From Metallyticus violacea (Eukaryota; Arthropoda; Insecta; Mantodea; Metallyticidae), in assembly GCA_030762175.1 (NCBI GenBank), contig CM060840.1, positions 39,748,501 through 39,812,500 of the forward strand: 64,000 nucleotides of DNA, read 5' to 3'. The position numbers and the translations under genes are program-made. Positions 46,063-57,841 of the stretch are shown piece after piece. Every line of letters begins with the position of its first letter. Positions within the stretch are counted from its first letter, which is position 1. The notes beneath the pieces are model-generated. The model saw only the letters and a program-made list of their open reading frames with translations, did not search any database and was not told the DNA's origin.

Positions 46063-46357
46063 TTTTTTTTTATTTATTTATGGACGCTCTTTAACATCTC
46101 AGGTCATCTGCGTCCCATTCAACTCAGGGCGTGAAACGGCCGACAAATTTTGCTCAGAGGCCTCTCTTTCTGGCTTGAGGTTCTTTTTCGTGCCGTAAAT
46201 GTACGACATGGGACCCACGGCTTTACTTACCTTCCGAAGGAAGCCATACTTAGGATTTTTACGCCCGAAAAAATCCATCGGTCCTGGCCGGGTTTGAACC
46301 CGCGATCTTGGGTTTAGCAGGCAAGTATGGTAACCGTTACACCACCAGGACCGACGT
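46063..46357 (-). mobile_element. tRNA-derived SINE, family S2, young full-length copy
   Basis: The minus strand begins cgtcggtcctggtggtgtaa, with A box ggtggtgtaacggttacc, B box gcgggttcaaacccggcc, and the body atggcttccttcggaaggta, hairpin and ctctgagcaaaatttgtcgg, ending gttaaagagcgtccataaat with an A tail (T run at 46063-46071). It is flanked by an identical 12-bp duplication, ctcagatgcgat, at 46051-46062 and 46358-46369. An intact polymerase III promoter layout and perfect flanks make it the best candidate for a recently active element in the window. Confidence 0.9.
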
Positions 46358-46546
46358 CTCAGATGCGATGTCAACAATACACATGGCTGTTGATACCATA
46401 CCACAAAAGTCATACTTCGTCTTCTTCTTTGTAAATAGTTAATTCAGGTTGTTATTTAGCCACTAATCAATGAAATGATCGATAAATGTTTGTAAGATAT
46501 TTCCCAAGAAATAATCGTATTAATTGTATATGAAATTGTATATACT

Positions 46547-46575
46547 GATGATGATGATGATGATGATGATGATGA
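46547..46575. repeat. (GAT)n microsatellite
   Basis: About nine GAT units. Confidence 0.95.
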
Positions 46576-46865
46576 CACATTATGGCCACTATGGAACTGA
46601 CAGATAATTTCTGTCCATGTTCAATATTATGTGTTTTTTTCTTTTTCTCTTTCACACTTAAGAATATAATATTTATAAACAGAGCATTTTAGGTTTCGGA
46701 AGACGTACCTTTTTAAATTAGTTATACTGTTTCTATGTACCTAATTTAAAACGTACCTTGTATGACAATTAGTGTTATTTACGTCATAAATACAGTGCTG
46801 AACTGAATACGACTTTTTTCACTTAAACTATGTTAAGCTGAGGTTTGCAATCAGAGTAGGACAGG

Positions 46866-46972
46866 AAAATTTGAGGTCACAGGCGGTACTCCAATCTCGT
46901 ATCTTCGACTTACCGTGCCAATGCTCTTCCATCTGAACTACCATGTCCTCTCTCAGATCACAACGGAAAACT
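46866..46972 (-). mobile_element. tRNA-derived SINE head, family S5
   Basis: The minus strand has aggacatggtagttcagatg (A box), gaagagcattggcacggtaa, and a decayed B box. It matches the copy at 47436-47523 (agtagctcatatggaagaac and ataggcacggaaagc). Confidence 0.62.
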
Positions 46973-47002
46973 TCCTCATTCTGAATCGATGTACTCTGGA
47001 AG

Positions 47003-47264
47003 TTTTTTTTTTGGGGGGGGGGGGAGATTGATTTATTTAAGGACGTTCTTTAACAGCTCAGGTCATCAGCGTCCCATTCAACTCAGGACGTGAAACGGTC
47101 GACAAATTTTGCTCAGAGGCCTCTCTTTCTGGCTTGAGGTTCTTTTTCGTGCCGTAAATGTACGACACGAGACACACGGCTTTACTTCCCTTCCGAAGGA
47201 AGCCATACTTAAGATTTTTACGCCCGAAAAAAATCCATCGGTCCTGGCCCGGTTCGAACCCGCG
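47003..47264 (-). mobile_element. S2 SINE, head-truncated, with target duplication
   Basis: Nearly identical to the 46063 copy over the body, starting just inside the tRNA-like head at cgggttcgaaccgggcc. It ends in a T run plus G run at 47003-47024. Flanks are ctctggaag at 46994-47002 and 47265-47273, a perfect 9-bp duplication. The loss of the head at insertion is again a truncation typical of target-primed reverse transcription. Confidence 0.83.
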
Positions 47265-47435
47265 CTCTGGAAGGTCCCTAAGCATATGTCTTTACGGAAC
47301 TTTTATTTCTAAGAGGCGACTCGAAACCTTGGGATATACTTATGGTCTGGGCTTTATAGTTAAGCATACCTTGAATGTGATTTTTTCACACAAGACGCTT
47401 TTTAGGCTGAGAGATAAAATAAGTCAGATAGGGAA

Positions 47436-47523
47436 TATTCCAAGTAACCATATGGATGGATTCGAATCCAAATCTTCCGCTTTCCGTGCCTATGTTCTTC
47501 CATATGAGCTACTGTGATACCGC
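47436..47523 (-). mobile_element. tRNA-derived SINE head, family S5
   Basis: Best S5 head: the minus strand reads gcagcggtatcacagtagct, catatggaagaacataggca, and a clear B box gatttggattcgaatccatc. It is immediately followed, on the plus strand, by the 27-base T run at 47527. Confidence 0.65.
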
Positions 47524-47526
47524 TGC

Positions 47527-47553
47527 TTTTTTTTTTTTTTTTTTTTTTTTTTT
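47527..47553. repeat. Poly(T) tract, 27 bases
   Basis: An uninterrupted T run abutting an S5 head. It may be the A tail of a minus-strand insertion on its right that is not otherwise recognised. Confidence 0.9.
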
Positions 47554-49984
47554 ACGAAATCTGTTTTGCACTGCTTTGATGTATCTGTTTCTTAAATGTA
47601 AATGGTTTTTGGAAATGTTAAATCCACATACATTTATTCAAGTATATTTTGAAATACTTAGAATTAAATTACAGAGAATATACTTTTTCCATTTAAAGAA
47701 AATTGTTCCTACTTTCTTAATACGTTAAAAACTGGTGGAAAAAAAACATTTTTATCGTGTTTTACTTCCGACTCTGCTTTGTATTTATTGTACTCCACTA
47801 GGTAAATACCAACGTGAAATTATATTAAAAAGAAGTAAAAATAAGTATTGATTGCATGGCAGCAATTCAGAAGGTTTCAACCACGTTCTCACGCAACTTA
47901 AAGGCAACTTATCGAATATCAACTGACCACCATACAACCTGTCATAATTCGGAAAAAGAAAGAATTCATTTTATCCAGGTAGTCCCAAGTTAATGTTATT
48001 GAAATAGTAGTTAAGCAACAATAGTAATACAGAGTAGATAATGAGTGAAACGGAAATGCCTCTATGTAGTACGGTGAAATGGATGTCCATTTGTGGCGTT
48101 TTAGCGGTGCGTGCAGTCTTAATTTAGAGTTTACCGCGACGCGACCGGTCGATATAGAAAATCACGGACCGTGGTAAAGCTGTTGGTTCGCTTGTTAGCG
48201 CCACTTCACTGCGTTATTATTTCCCATCGTTCCATCTGCCTTCATAGTGCACACCACATCAAACTAATTATAAAGATATTTCACCACACCATTCCACGCC
48301 CATTCAAAATGACCGCGTAATAATGTGCACTTACGCTTAAAGGGTTTTCATTAAGCTCTCCACTGTGCGTTAAATCACCAACCGTTTGTCACTTAGTTTG
48401 CTATAATTTGTGTTCACTTTACCTATCAGTTGACATCGTATTACCTAATAAAAGCATTTTTACTCCTTAATTAACGCGCATTCTGTGTTTCATAAAACCT
48501 GATTAAACGGCTAAAAAGCTCGTAATCCTTGTTTTAAAATGTTAGCCATTCCATAATTTTGGCATTATTTAGTGCAACTTCTTACAGAATTCAGAAATTT
48601 TATCTTTAAGGTAAAATAGACAAATAAGTACACAACGCAAGGTTCGAGAAAACAAACAATTCATGTGTGTATATAATATATTTAAATATAATAGAAAGAA
48701 TCAGAGAGTTAGCATACAAAAAACATATTTCGGATAAGTGCGCGCCCTTCTCCTAGAACAGCAGAAGGAAGGTTGGCAGGCTTGTGAAGAGAATTCACTC
48801 ATTTTTGTTTGCAAACTTTCAGCGCCTTTTTTTTTTTTTTTTTAATCATATCTGAATACCGTATTTTGCGAATTTAATGCACACTCCAGATCTGAAACTT
48901 AAACTCTTAAAAATTGGCATATTGTTGTACGGCGTCTTAGAGAAAAGCCCGCCCGCTTAATAAAACAATCAGAACATGGAATTTATAAGTGGACTATTTT
49001 TACATCTTGGAGCAAATAGGACAACTCCATCGCTCGTGCTGTTGCCAGGACAGTTGGCTTAGGTCAAATAAGAAAGTTATTTTTTATAGTGTCACTAGTT
49101 AGAGGTTGCCCGTTCTCCCTTCATTCCTATACGAACTCATAACTTTTCCTCGATGACAAGATGTCTTCCTTTGCGAGGACCAAAGAATTTCTTTTGATTA
49201 ACTTTAGTTGCAAATAATGTCAATTTCTGTTGCCGCCACAAACGAACGTTGCTCTCAGTTATGTTTGAACTCTTATTTTGGCTTTCTGTTATCATTTGTT
49301 TCATTATAAGGAATTACTTTAAGCTTGCAAGTAGCATCTAAGATGTTTTTCTCTGTTTGCCCTCCATTTCGTGACTACCTAGTATTCGTACGCTCTATGC
49401 AATAAAAGGCCAATAATAAATGTAATGAAATCAAGAATTGCAGAAATGCATTATGATGTAATAAACGATAAATTTGAATGAAGATACCGGCAAACTAAGG
49501 AACGGATTTGCACTCGAATCTAATACGCCATCAAATCTAATGCCCATCATAATTTTGAATATTATATTTCGACAAAAAGATGTGCATTAGATTCGAGTAA
49601 ATACGGTACATTTTCCTTAAAAATTTCTATGTTTATATAATTTCGGAAAATTCGAGAATAATGTAGAGCTATGCATTGAATTTACGAATATTATCTTTAA
49701 GAAAAATATCATAATTATATGAATAAATGCATGTATATACATTGATTACTAATATGTAAAATACACAATATTTTAACAAGTATAGTGTAATTCAACTCGC
49801 CAACGAACAGTACGTAGTTTTCCTATTTTGCATGCCAGTATTCTGTTTCTCTTTTATACATGCCCTCGTTCGGCTACGCAATCATGGTTATATGCTCTAG
49901 AGGAAACCGATTGACCTTCGGTAGGATTGTAGTTAAGTCCTGACGCAGAAATGCTGTTTCAGTTGCATTTCTTTAGGAATTGCG
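47554..49984. other. Non-coding interval with CpG-rich patch at 48060-48240
   Basis: The patch has a run of CpG (accgcgacgcgaccggtcga, then cacggaccgtgg) that is unusual for the window and matches none of its repeats. The rest is AT-rich. A T run lies at about 48826-48843. Confidence 0.38.
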
Positions 49985-50570
49985 TGTTAGACTTTGTATT
50001 GTATATTTGAGTATTGTGAGTATGCCGAAAGTGAGATTTACACTAGAAACAAGAATAGTAAAGAATATTTATGATTGTTATGTGCAAAAGAAATCGTGCA
50101 AGTACTGTAGGAATAGAATTTCGTGCTATGTTTTCAGGAGGAACCACTCCATCTGGAATGCTATTTTCAGATGGTGATCAAAATTCGAACATAAGATGTT
50201 TTAATTGACAGAAGTTGAGACCAAAAAACCATGTTTTACAGAGGAGAAGCTTAATAAAATAGGCTGTCGATTGAACAATTTTCGAGTCTTTAACACGATT
50301 AACCCAACAAATTGAGTATATGTCGGCAGTGCGTAAAAAGCTACTCAGCTACTGCATCTTCGTGCATGTAAATATTGTGCTGTACCCGAAATAAAAACCT
50401 TGGAGGTAGTACCCGAAATAAAAACCTTGGAGGTAGTGAAACAAAATATTTAGGAGGCGACTTAATATTCGAGAGTATGCATTGCGGCGAACGTCTCAAA
50501 AATGTTTCAAAAGGATTTAGATATGTCTTATTCGCACAAAGAGGAGCATGTACTTCCAACATCTACTAAC
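49985..50570 (+). pseudogene. DUF4817-type transposon protein relic
   Basis: Remains of the N-terminal helix-turn-helix protein common in insect transposons. It starts MPKVRFTLETRIVKNIYDCY, continues KKSCKYCRNRISCYV, then shifts frame through RRNHSIWNAIFRW (equivalent to PGGTTPSGNAIFR). It then reads FTEEKLNKIGCRLNN, SAxKATQLLHLRACKYC and VPEIKTLE. A 27-base tandem duplication and stops follow, and then RVCIAANVSKMF, which looks like the extreme C terminus; so the central catalytic part is deleted. The assignment rests on motif memory, not on a search. Confidence 0.65.
50383..50436 (+). repeat. Perfect 27-bp tandem duplication
   Basis: Two identical adjacent 27-base units (tacccgaaataaaaaccttgg plus aggtag) inside the DUF4817 relic. 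The unit is a whole number of codons and duplicates nine residues including VPEIKTLE. Confidence 0.95.
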
Positions 50571-50612
50571 ATGGCGAATACAATATTAATTATTATTAAC
50601 TACTAGCAAATC

Positions 50613-50865
50613 ATGTCCGACTTGGTGGTCTAGTGGTAACAACATTCGTCTCATAGACCCAAGATTGGGAGTTCTAACCTGGAGTTCAAGTATGGCTTCC
50701 TTCGAAAGGAGAGTAAACCGTTGGCCACGTGCCGTACATTTACGGCACGTAAAAGAATATCAAGCCTGAAAGAAGCAGCCTCTGAGCAAACTTAATGGTC
50801 ATTTCTCACCCTGAGTTGAACGAGAAGCTATTGCCAGAACGTACTTAAATAAGAATAAAATAATA
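50613..50865 (+). mobile_element. tRNA-derived SINE, family S2
   Basis: Head tgtccgacttggtggtctag with A box, and B box gggagttctaacctgga (decayed). The body has atggcttccttcgaaaggag and the hairpin acgtgccgta / tacggcacgt (10-base perfect arms), and the diverged tail is acgtacttaaataagaataa. It is older than the 46063 copy. Confidence 0.78.
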
Positions 50866-51240
50866 AATATATCTCATTAGCGAAAGAAACAAAAAATGCG
50901 CGATATGCGTTCCGAACGCGTAATTTCCCATCGGAAAATAAATTTTTAATCGCGTATCAAAATGAGGACTCTGTATATTAAAAAATACTGTTCTTGTTTT
51001 AATTACAGCAAATTAAAATAAAATCAATTGAAGTTATGATGAGAACAATATGCATAGATTAATAAAAGCAATACAAAAAGCAGGTATACAAAAACGTGAT
51101 GTTTAGGATAGCTGTCTATTCTTCCCATTTGTATTTTTATTTTCTTAACTAGTTGTTTATGCACATATTTGTATTAACGTACACCTTTAAGACAATATTT
51201 GATTTTGAAACCTGCTCACACAATAATAAGATTTCATTAA

Positions 51241-51385
51241 CCGTCTGCATGGTTTAGTGGTAGCGTTTGCTACTATTAATTCTGAGGTCTGGGTCAAGCT
51301 GTTTTTTTTTATCCCTTACCCTGAGAAAATGAACGACAGATAACTTTAAGCTCATTTGCGTCAAAATTAATTGATTGCATTTGGT
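51241..51385 (+). mobile_element. tRNA-derived SINE, family S3
   Basis: Head ccgtctgcatggtttagtgg with A box, B box tctgggtcaagctg (shortened), then a T run, cagataactttaagctcatt and the tail tttgcgtcaaaattaattg. It matches the copy at 6190-6385. Confidence 0.7.
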
Positions 51386-53259
51386 TCATAGCTAGATAAC
51401 TACAGAATTCACGTTCAATCTACAGACCTTGCGAAAAGATCAATGCACTCAAAAGCAACAATAAATAACACGTTAAAAACAAGATTTCAAAGTATTCCTT
51501 TTATGTGCACATGCCTATTTAGCTTTGTTTGAGTGTAGAGTAGCAGCTAGTCTGCCGGAAACAAAATACTTGTTTCCCAACCAGCTGCTCTTGCTGTACT
51601 AATTTTTCTAAATGATAGAACATGACTTATGAACTCAGTAAATAGCATTGAAAACTAACATATCATTGATATGTTTTAAAATGAATACTAATTTATTTTG
51701 TACTATTTTTATTTTTAATGTTGGACGCAATGAATAAGTTCACAATAAAACTCTTTGAATGTGAAGATAAAGTCTACAACAACAATAATGACAGGAGAGA
51801 AAAAGATTTGCAATTCACAGACTTCCTATCTTCTTCATAAATCAGTTTCGCATATTACGTATAAAATCCATATTCAAAATATACGGTTAAATTCACAAAG
51901 GAGTCATAAGTTAAATAATACTTATTATGATAGATATTAGCGTTAGACACACATCAGACATGTAAGACAATATAATTGTGGAAAAAGTTTTAATTTCCGC
52001 TATTTACAAATACACGTATATACACAAGATGGCTGCAGATACAAACTCAGCTCGTTCTAGAATATCTGTAAAACAGAACAAATTAAAAATAAAAAATAAA
52101 AATAAGTACGTTTTACGATGTATGGAGTGTATCAAGATATCTTTTTGGATAACAAGCCTTTGCGTAATAAAGTATGTTGGTACAAGAGATGAAAAAGCAC
52201 ATATTAATTATAAATTTTATATTTTAATACGTCAAGTCAATGTCTTTAGATATAATTACAAATTGGCTACAAGATAATTATTTGTACAACACCAGTGACA
52301 TGAAATGTAAAGTTATAATGAGATGTTTCTTTTAAGTTATTACACGTAATTGCATTTGCTTAGTTTCTGAAAAACATGCAAAATGAATCAATTAGTTTTC
52401 TATTTAACAGAAGAAATGTTGTTAAAAAAAACGAACAAACAAATAACCTTGTTCACGATACATATGATAATGAGCGAACTTCATTAAACATCATTACCAG
52501 ATAAAAAGTTTAAAAATGTAAATCGAGAATAATGAATCAGCCAATTAGTTAATGTAGAGTGTGTCAAGCAAATAACGTAGTCAAAGCAGTATTGAAATTA
52601 CATAATAAACCCATCAAACATCATTCTGCTACATGTCTTACAGAAGTAGTAATCACATAATTTTTGTTTGTTTATAAATTAATCGTCCTTGAATAATTCA
52701 GTCCCTCACAAACGCTTAGAGCTATCTTTATAATTATAAACTTTTACATTACATTAGATTTCAATTATGGCGTTTTTCATTTGAAATAAATCATTCACAT
52801 TTTACCAAAAGAGATTCTTTTTTTTTTTTTAATATTTATATTGAAATTGGTCATTTTTAAAACTGGTCAATTAATTAAACTCTACATAATGGGGATAAAA
52901 GATTTAAGCCCTTAAGGGCAAATTTACACTGCAATTGAAATTTAATTCGTCAAGAATTTTCTGTTATTTTACTTTTTTAAGGTCTTTAACCTGAATTTGC
53001 CTTGAAAATTTGCCTTAAAACACAACATGAAAAATGAATAGCATTGAAAATGTGTACGTCAAAGAGAAATAAGTGAACCTTCGCACTCCTTGCAAAATAT
53101 GTAACAAAATTTGGTTAGAATGGAATTGTAACCAAAACTGAACAATTTAAAACACTAATAAAATGAGAGTCTTTAATTCTAATGAGAAATTTGTTTAAGG
53201 AAAACTATTAACATTTTCTGATACTTTAGAAGTCAAAATTTTAATTTGCAATAGATTTT

Positions 53260-53262
<3 letters not shown>
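51386..53262. other. AT-rich non-coding interval
   Basis: No feature supported. The 99-codon frame at 51978-52277 is Lys/Ile/Asn-rich chance sequence. Confidence 0.45.

Positions 53263-53308
<46 letters not shown>
53263..53308. repeat. (AT)23 microsatellite
   Basis: 46 bases of uninterrupted AT. Confidence 0.97.
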
Positions 53309-53313
<5 letters not shown>

Positions 53314-55504
53314 AAACACTGAAATCTAAAACTGAAAGATACCAATATTACTCGCATTTCTACCTACTCGTACATGAACTAATAGACCTTACTCGCAGTG
53401 ACTAACTACGCAGGTTAATCAAATAGATCTAAGTTTCACTCCTCAGTTGTATAAGACATAATAAAACACCTCTCGAAATATAGCACACAGTAGATTCCTT
53501 CAAATATAAACATAACATCACAACGTTATGCTATACTCTCCAATGATATTAAAACGATTTCATAAAACTAAAATAATAAAGTTCTTAGGCATTTTTATTT
53601 ATGTAAAATCTAATCCTTTTCTAAAAGTTTAGAGTCTATACAAAAATATTTCAAATATACACATGGATCAAAAATAGCTCTATTTCTTCAGATTGAATAA
53701 CCATGTTATCTTTCATTAATATTACTATAACTATTTTACAAATAGGGTGATAAATGAAACATTAATAAAAAAGAAAATAACACACTAACATTAAATAAAA
53801 TATTAAACTTACTTTATATTTCCTATGGTGTAGTGAACTGCTGTATTCTTAAGGAAATGTGTAAATGTTTATTTTCAAACACCACCAAAAGAAATCATTT
53901 AATTATGGGAGTGACATTTCATAAAATAAACCTAGTGAGTATGCTGAATACCATAGAAATATTGTGTCTACAGTACAGGGAACATATACAAATGAATCAT
54001 TCAAAAACAAATAATAAACCAACAATTTTAATCTTAGAGGATTATGATTGTCTTAAATGCATCACATTGTTAAACTGAATTGACCTATCATAAATTAACG
54101 AAATAGTCACTCCAATTCTCGTTATGAGCACTGCAATTATTCGGTTCTATGCAAAAAGAATTTTGTGAAACCTTAATATTCTCGAGCTTTATAAACAGTA
54201 AAATATGAAGAGAATGTTGTAAGAAGATCCTGTATTAATTATTAAGGATGTAAGAAATGAGAACCATCAACTCTAGTATATCTTAATTGTAATTTACAAT
54301 AATATAAATGGAGCATTTTATAGAAAGAGGCGGCGTCTCTAGAATAGTTCGAGGTTATTTAGAAAGATAACTATATCTCCTATGAATCTTAAACAGCTTA
54401 TATTCGTCTTCAATAAACTCGTTCTTCATAAAATGTCTTCCTGAGTGCATGTCATTAACACATAATTTAGAATTCAGATACATATCGAACTGTATCATCT
54501 GTAGGTACTACTTGTACTTTTATTCAGCATCTACTTTGGCGTATGATACACCGAGTATTTCCGTTATTATAATACAAACTTTCAGGGCAAATGTATCAGT
54601 TTGAGATAAGGTGCCTCTGTCCGTAACCGCCTCTGTCGGAAGTTATACGAAAATGTTTTGAAATTCTTATGAAAGTACAATAAGAATACTTCCGAATGTA
54701 ATGTTTTTATTATGTTTGCGCTAAGTAAACGTGCACAACAGCTACCCAAAATGGCGTCCCCCATTTCGATGCAGGCATGACAACGTCGAGGATGGTTCTA
54801 TCGTCTACAAGTTCCACAACCGCATTGCTCGATACGGGATTTCGTTTTAACTTGTAAACACAGATTGCAGTCTAATAAACACTCATACATCAGAACTAAC
54901 ACGTCGGATATATATCACGCCATCTTCATTGCATTACTAAAGTTTAGAACTCACGCGATCTACATTGCATTATTTGAGGGTTTTTCCCCCTACCTTCCCT
55001 CATGACGTACACCTTCATGTTGTACTATTGTTAGAACTGCTGCAGCCAGCGAAAAATGGATTTGACTTATAATTTGCGACTGTGACAATTTCCTACCGGG
55101 TTTCCGTACAAAGTGGTAATATTCGGTCATTAAAATATATAGCTGCTGCATATATGATATATGCATATTGGAAGGATGTCACTGCATTGACCGGTACTCC
55201 CGTTATGCGTTCTTCCCTGCTTCTTTGACATTGAAATAATCCGTAGTATTTATTATAGATACACATCTATTCATTATTTGCAAGAATTATCCGGTTCAAA
55301 GCGTGCATTTTTGTAACTAGATTCTAAATGCAGATCAAATTATGAAACTGATTGCAGTTCCTTCTGTTCACAGAATTCATCTAAATGGGCGTAAAAACAC
55401 GGAAATTGTCGGTATTGGCTTCAGAAAAACTAGTGATTTTGCATGAAACTGGCCTTTATTATAATCAGAAAAGTCTTGTTTTATGTGCGATAAATGTAAG
55501 AATA
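53309..55504. other. AT-rich non-coding interval
   Basis: No coding or repeat signature recognised. Confidence 0.45.
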
Positions 55505-55834
55505 AGATATCGAATTTTTATTTAATTGAGACAAATGTTAAATGGTATCAAATTCTAATGTTAACGCCGTTTCTTCAGCAGCTAACAGAAGATGAAAAAG
55601 TGTACGGTCGTTCCAACAGGACTCTGCAACCGCATATATAACTCAAGAATCATTATGGGCCAAAGTGTTACTCAGGAATATGTACACAGTAGAGGAATCC
55701 CAAACTAATACTGAACTTGAACTAAACAGAATTTCAGTTAATGAGCTTATACAAGTGAGTAATAACATAAATAAAATATTTTAGCGATTCCGAGCGTAGG
55801 AAGATCATTTTCAACAGCAATTATTGCCATATAT
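55505..55834 (+). pseudogene. DDE transposase C-terminal relic
   Basis: Reads NVKWYQIL (about 55536-55559), then LTPFLQQLTEDEKVYG, QQDSATAYITQESLW with the Asp codon at 55620-55622, RNMYTVEESQTNTELE, NRISVNELIQVSNN and, after a frameshift, HFQQQLLPYM. This order (FQQDxAxAH, NPxTxxELKxxI, ISxxELxxVxxN, GxHFQHLL) is that of the catalytic half of DUF4817-linked insect transposases. The segment that would carry the last catalytic Asp (PRSPDLTPxDF) is deleted. It could be the missing half of a relative of the 49985 relic but need not be the same copy. Confidence 0.72.
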
Positions 55835-56522
55835 GTTGACATTGTACAAGCTGGAACTACAGACTTATTATAAAAATATACTCTCTAATCGAGGACGGTC
55901 AGACAGGGCAGGTATCTATAATAACGTAGATTCATAGCCGAGCAAGAAGGTTTTCTCATTTCACATGGAAACAAAATGAAAGCAGGTCATGAAGATTTGG
56001 GAAAGTCCTAGGAAATTGCAGGCTCAAATAAATTATGCTAAATATAACTAAAGAAGGCAAGACTGAAAGCCGCCAAATGGTCAGCCGAGAGCTCACCGGC
56101 TATAATTTCCGCTCTCTAGTCCGGGAATCGCTACCTCTTCATAAGTGTTTATTGATGCACTCCGTTGCAAACAAGCATCTTCAGATAACTTCTTCGGTAG
56201 TGCCGAATATTGGCCTGAACGTGACTTTGAAATTAAGATAATTTTCAACTTCACCAGTTAATTCTTGATGTTATAAATGTGCATTTACATAACAAAGAAT
56301 ATTGTCCAATATTTTGTCACAGTTTAGGTGACAATCGTTTTGGAACATAAATCGCTGACTAGAGCGTACTGAGCAACATGACATTTTTGTTGTGAACAAC
56401 GGTGTGGCAAGTTCTGGCATATTTCCGCATCAAGTTTGGCTCAACGAAAGTATTTTGAAAGATGATAATTTCGCTAGCATTTACAATAAAAAGAAAAGGT
56501 CTGCGCAAAAATAATTGAAATG
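55835..56522. other. Non-coding interval
   Basis: Mixed composition. The 68-codon frame at 56035-56241 is not recognisable. No feature supported. Confidence 0.4.
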
Positions 56523-57195
56523 CGAGGGTGGTCTATAAAGTTTTCAGCCTAATAATAAAGGAACGATTTTTAATGTGAACTTTCCTTTATGTTTTAGCAT
56601 AATCTCCCTTAAGGTTCATATCTTTATTTCAGAGATGTTTTAATGCAATTATTCTTTTTGAAAGTGGTTTTCCGGAAGGTCATCCACAGCTGCAGTTGAC
56701 CCTTGAGTGGCCAAAGACGCTAACCAGCAAGGAAACTTTTAAGCTCTGGAAACAAATGGAAGTGAGAAGGAGGCAAATCTAGGGAGTAGAATAATTATAT
56801 TTTATATATCTCTATTTTCCTCTTGCTAAAATACTTTTATGAGAAGGTGCATTGACAAGGTGATAGTTATTTTTTTCTTTGTTAACCTGGTCTTTTTCTA
56901 TAAAAATTTTCATGCAGTTGTTTTGAATGATTGGAATGATAATCTCCGATTGTAGGTTTACTCTTCTCAAGATAATCATTTAATAAAATTCCTTTAGCAT
57001 CCCCAAAGGCTGATATCATTACCTTTCCGACAGATGGAGCTATCTTTGCCTTCTTCGGCGCTGATCAACTGGCTTCTATTCACTGCTGTTTCGATTCTGG
57101 TGTGAGATGATGGACCCAATTCTCACCCACAGTTAAAAGTCCAAGTACAAAACTAATTCTGTTATTGTTAAAACGCTTCAAGTACTGTTGCGCTA
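56523..57195 (-). mobile_element. Mariner element M5, 3' half
   Basis: The 3' terminal repeat at 56523 (cgagggtggtctataaagtt) is of mariner type. On the minus strand, from about 57120 down: NWVHHLTPESKQQ (DETW position, Asp lost), SAPKKAKIAPSVGKVMISAF, AKGILLNDYLEK, LHENFYRKRPG, then LFYSLDLPPSHFHLFPELK, where the third catalytic Asp is His, followed by a decayed C terminus. The N-terminal half is absent; the copy ends against a GT/TTA microsatellite. It differs from the M1-M3, M4 and M6 lineages. Confidence 0.82.
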
Positions 57196-57200
57196 TTTTC

Positions 57201-57252
57201 GTGTGTGTGTGTTTTTATTATTATTATTATTATTATTATTGTTGTTGTTGTT
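57201..57252. repeat. Compound microsatellite (GT)n(TTA)n(GTT)n
   Basis: Three simple repeats in succession at the truncated end of M5. Confidence 0.95.
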
Positions 57253-57840
57253 AGGAAGCAACGGCAACGTAAAGTTTTTTCATGTGCAATTCTTCGGGTA
57301 AAATATAACATTCCTTTTAAGTGTCTATAGCCTCAGAGTTTTGTGCATTTTAACTCCTCGGTCCTGTGATTCCTGAAACAGTATTTATAAGCTGCCACCC
57401 CCACATTTAATTAAGAGTAATTGTAGCAAGTAATTTTATGTAACTTCTCTATTATAGTCATGAGTGTAATGTCACTTTATTTCCTATACAAGTTTTGAAT
57501 ATTTTGTGTAAAATGTTATTTTCTACCAGGGTGCAAAAAGCTACCCCATTCATAAAATCTGGCCTGGGAATTTCTGTTGACTATTGTAACAATATTTGTA
57601 AAGATGACCTAAGCAAACGGATGTTTTCTGGAGAAATTTTAAAGGATAATCTTTGAGTAAGATGTTTATTGGTATTCTGTTAGAGATGGTAAAGCAGAAT
57701 AGGCTTAATAAAATATATGGCAACGGCAGGGATGAAAAGACAGGCCGATAATCTCTTCAAGGGAAGAAGCCAGCAGCTTGAGTTGAAATATACATGTAAA
57801 AAATCACGTATGTTTATTTAGTCTTGTAATTTTGTGGCCC
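57253..57840. other. Non-coding interval
   Basis: AT-rich DNA with no feature seen. Confidence 0.45.
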
Positions 57841-57841
57841 G

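Noticed and set aside
46099..46413. 104-codon minus-strand frame
   Set aside because: It lies within the S2 SINE and its flank; the same frame recurs at 47058-47285 only because that is another S2 copy.
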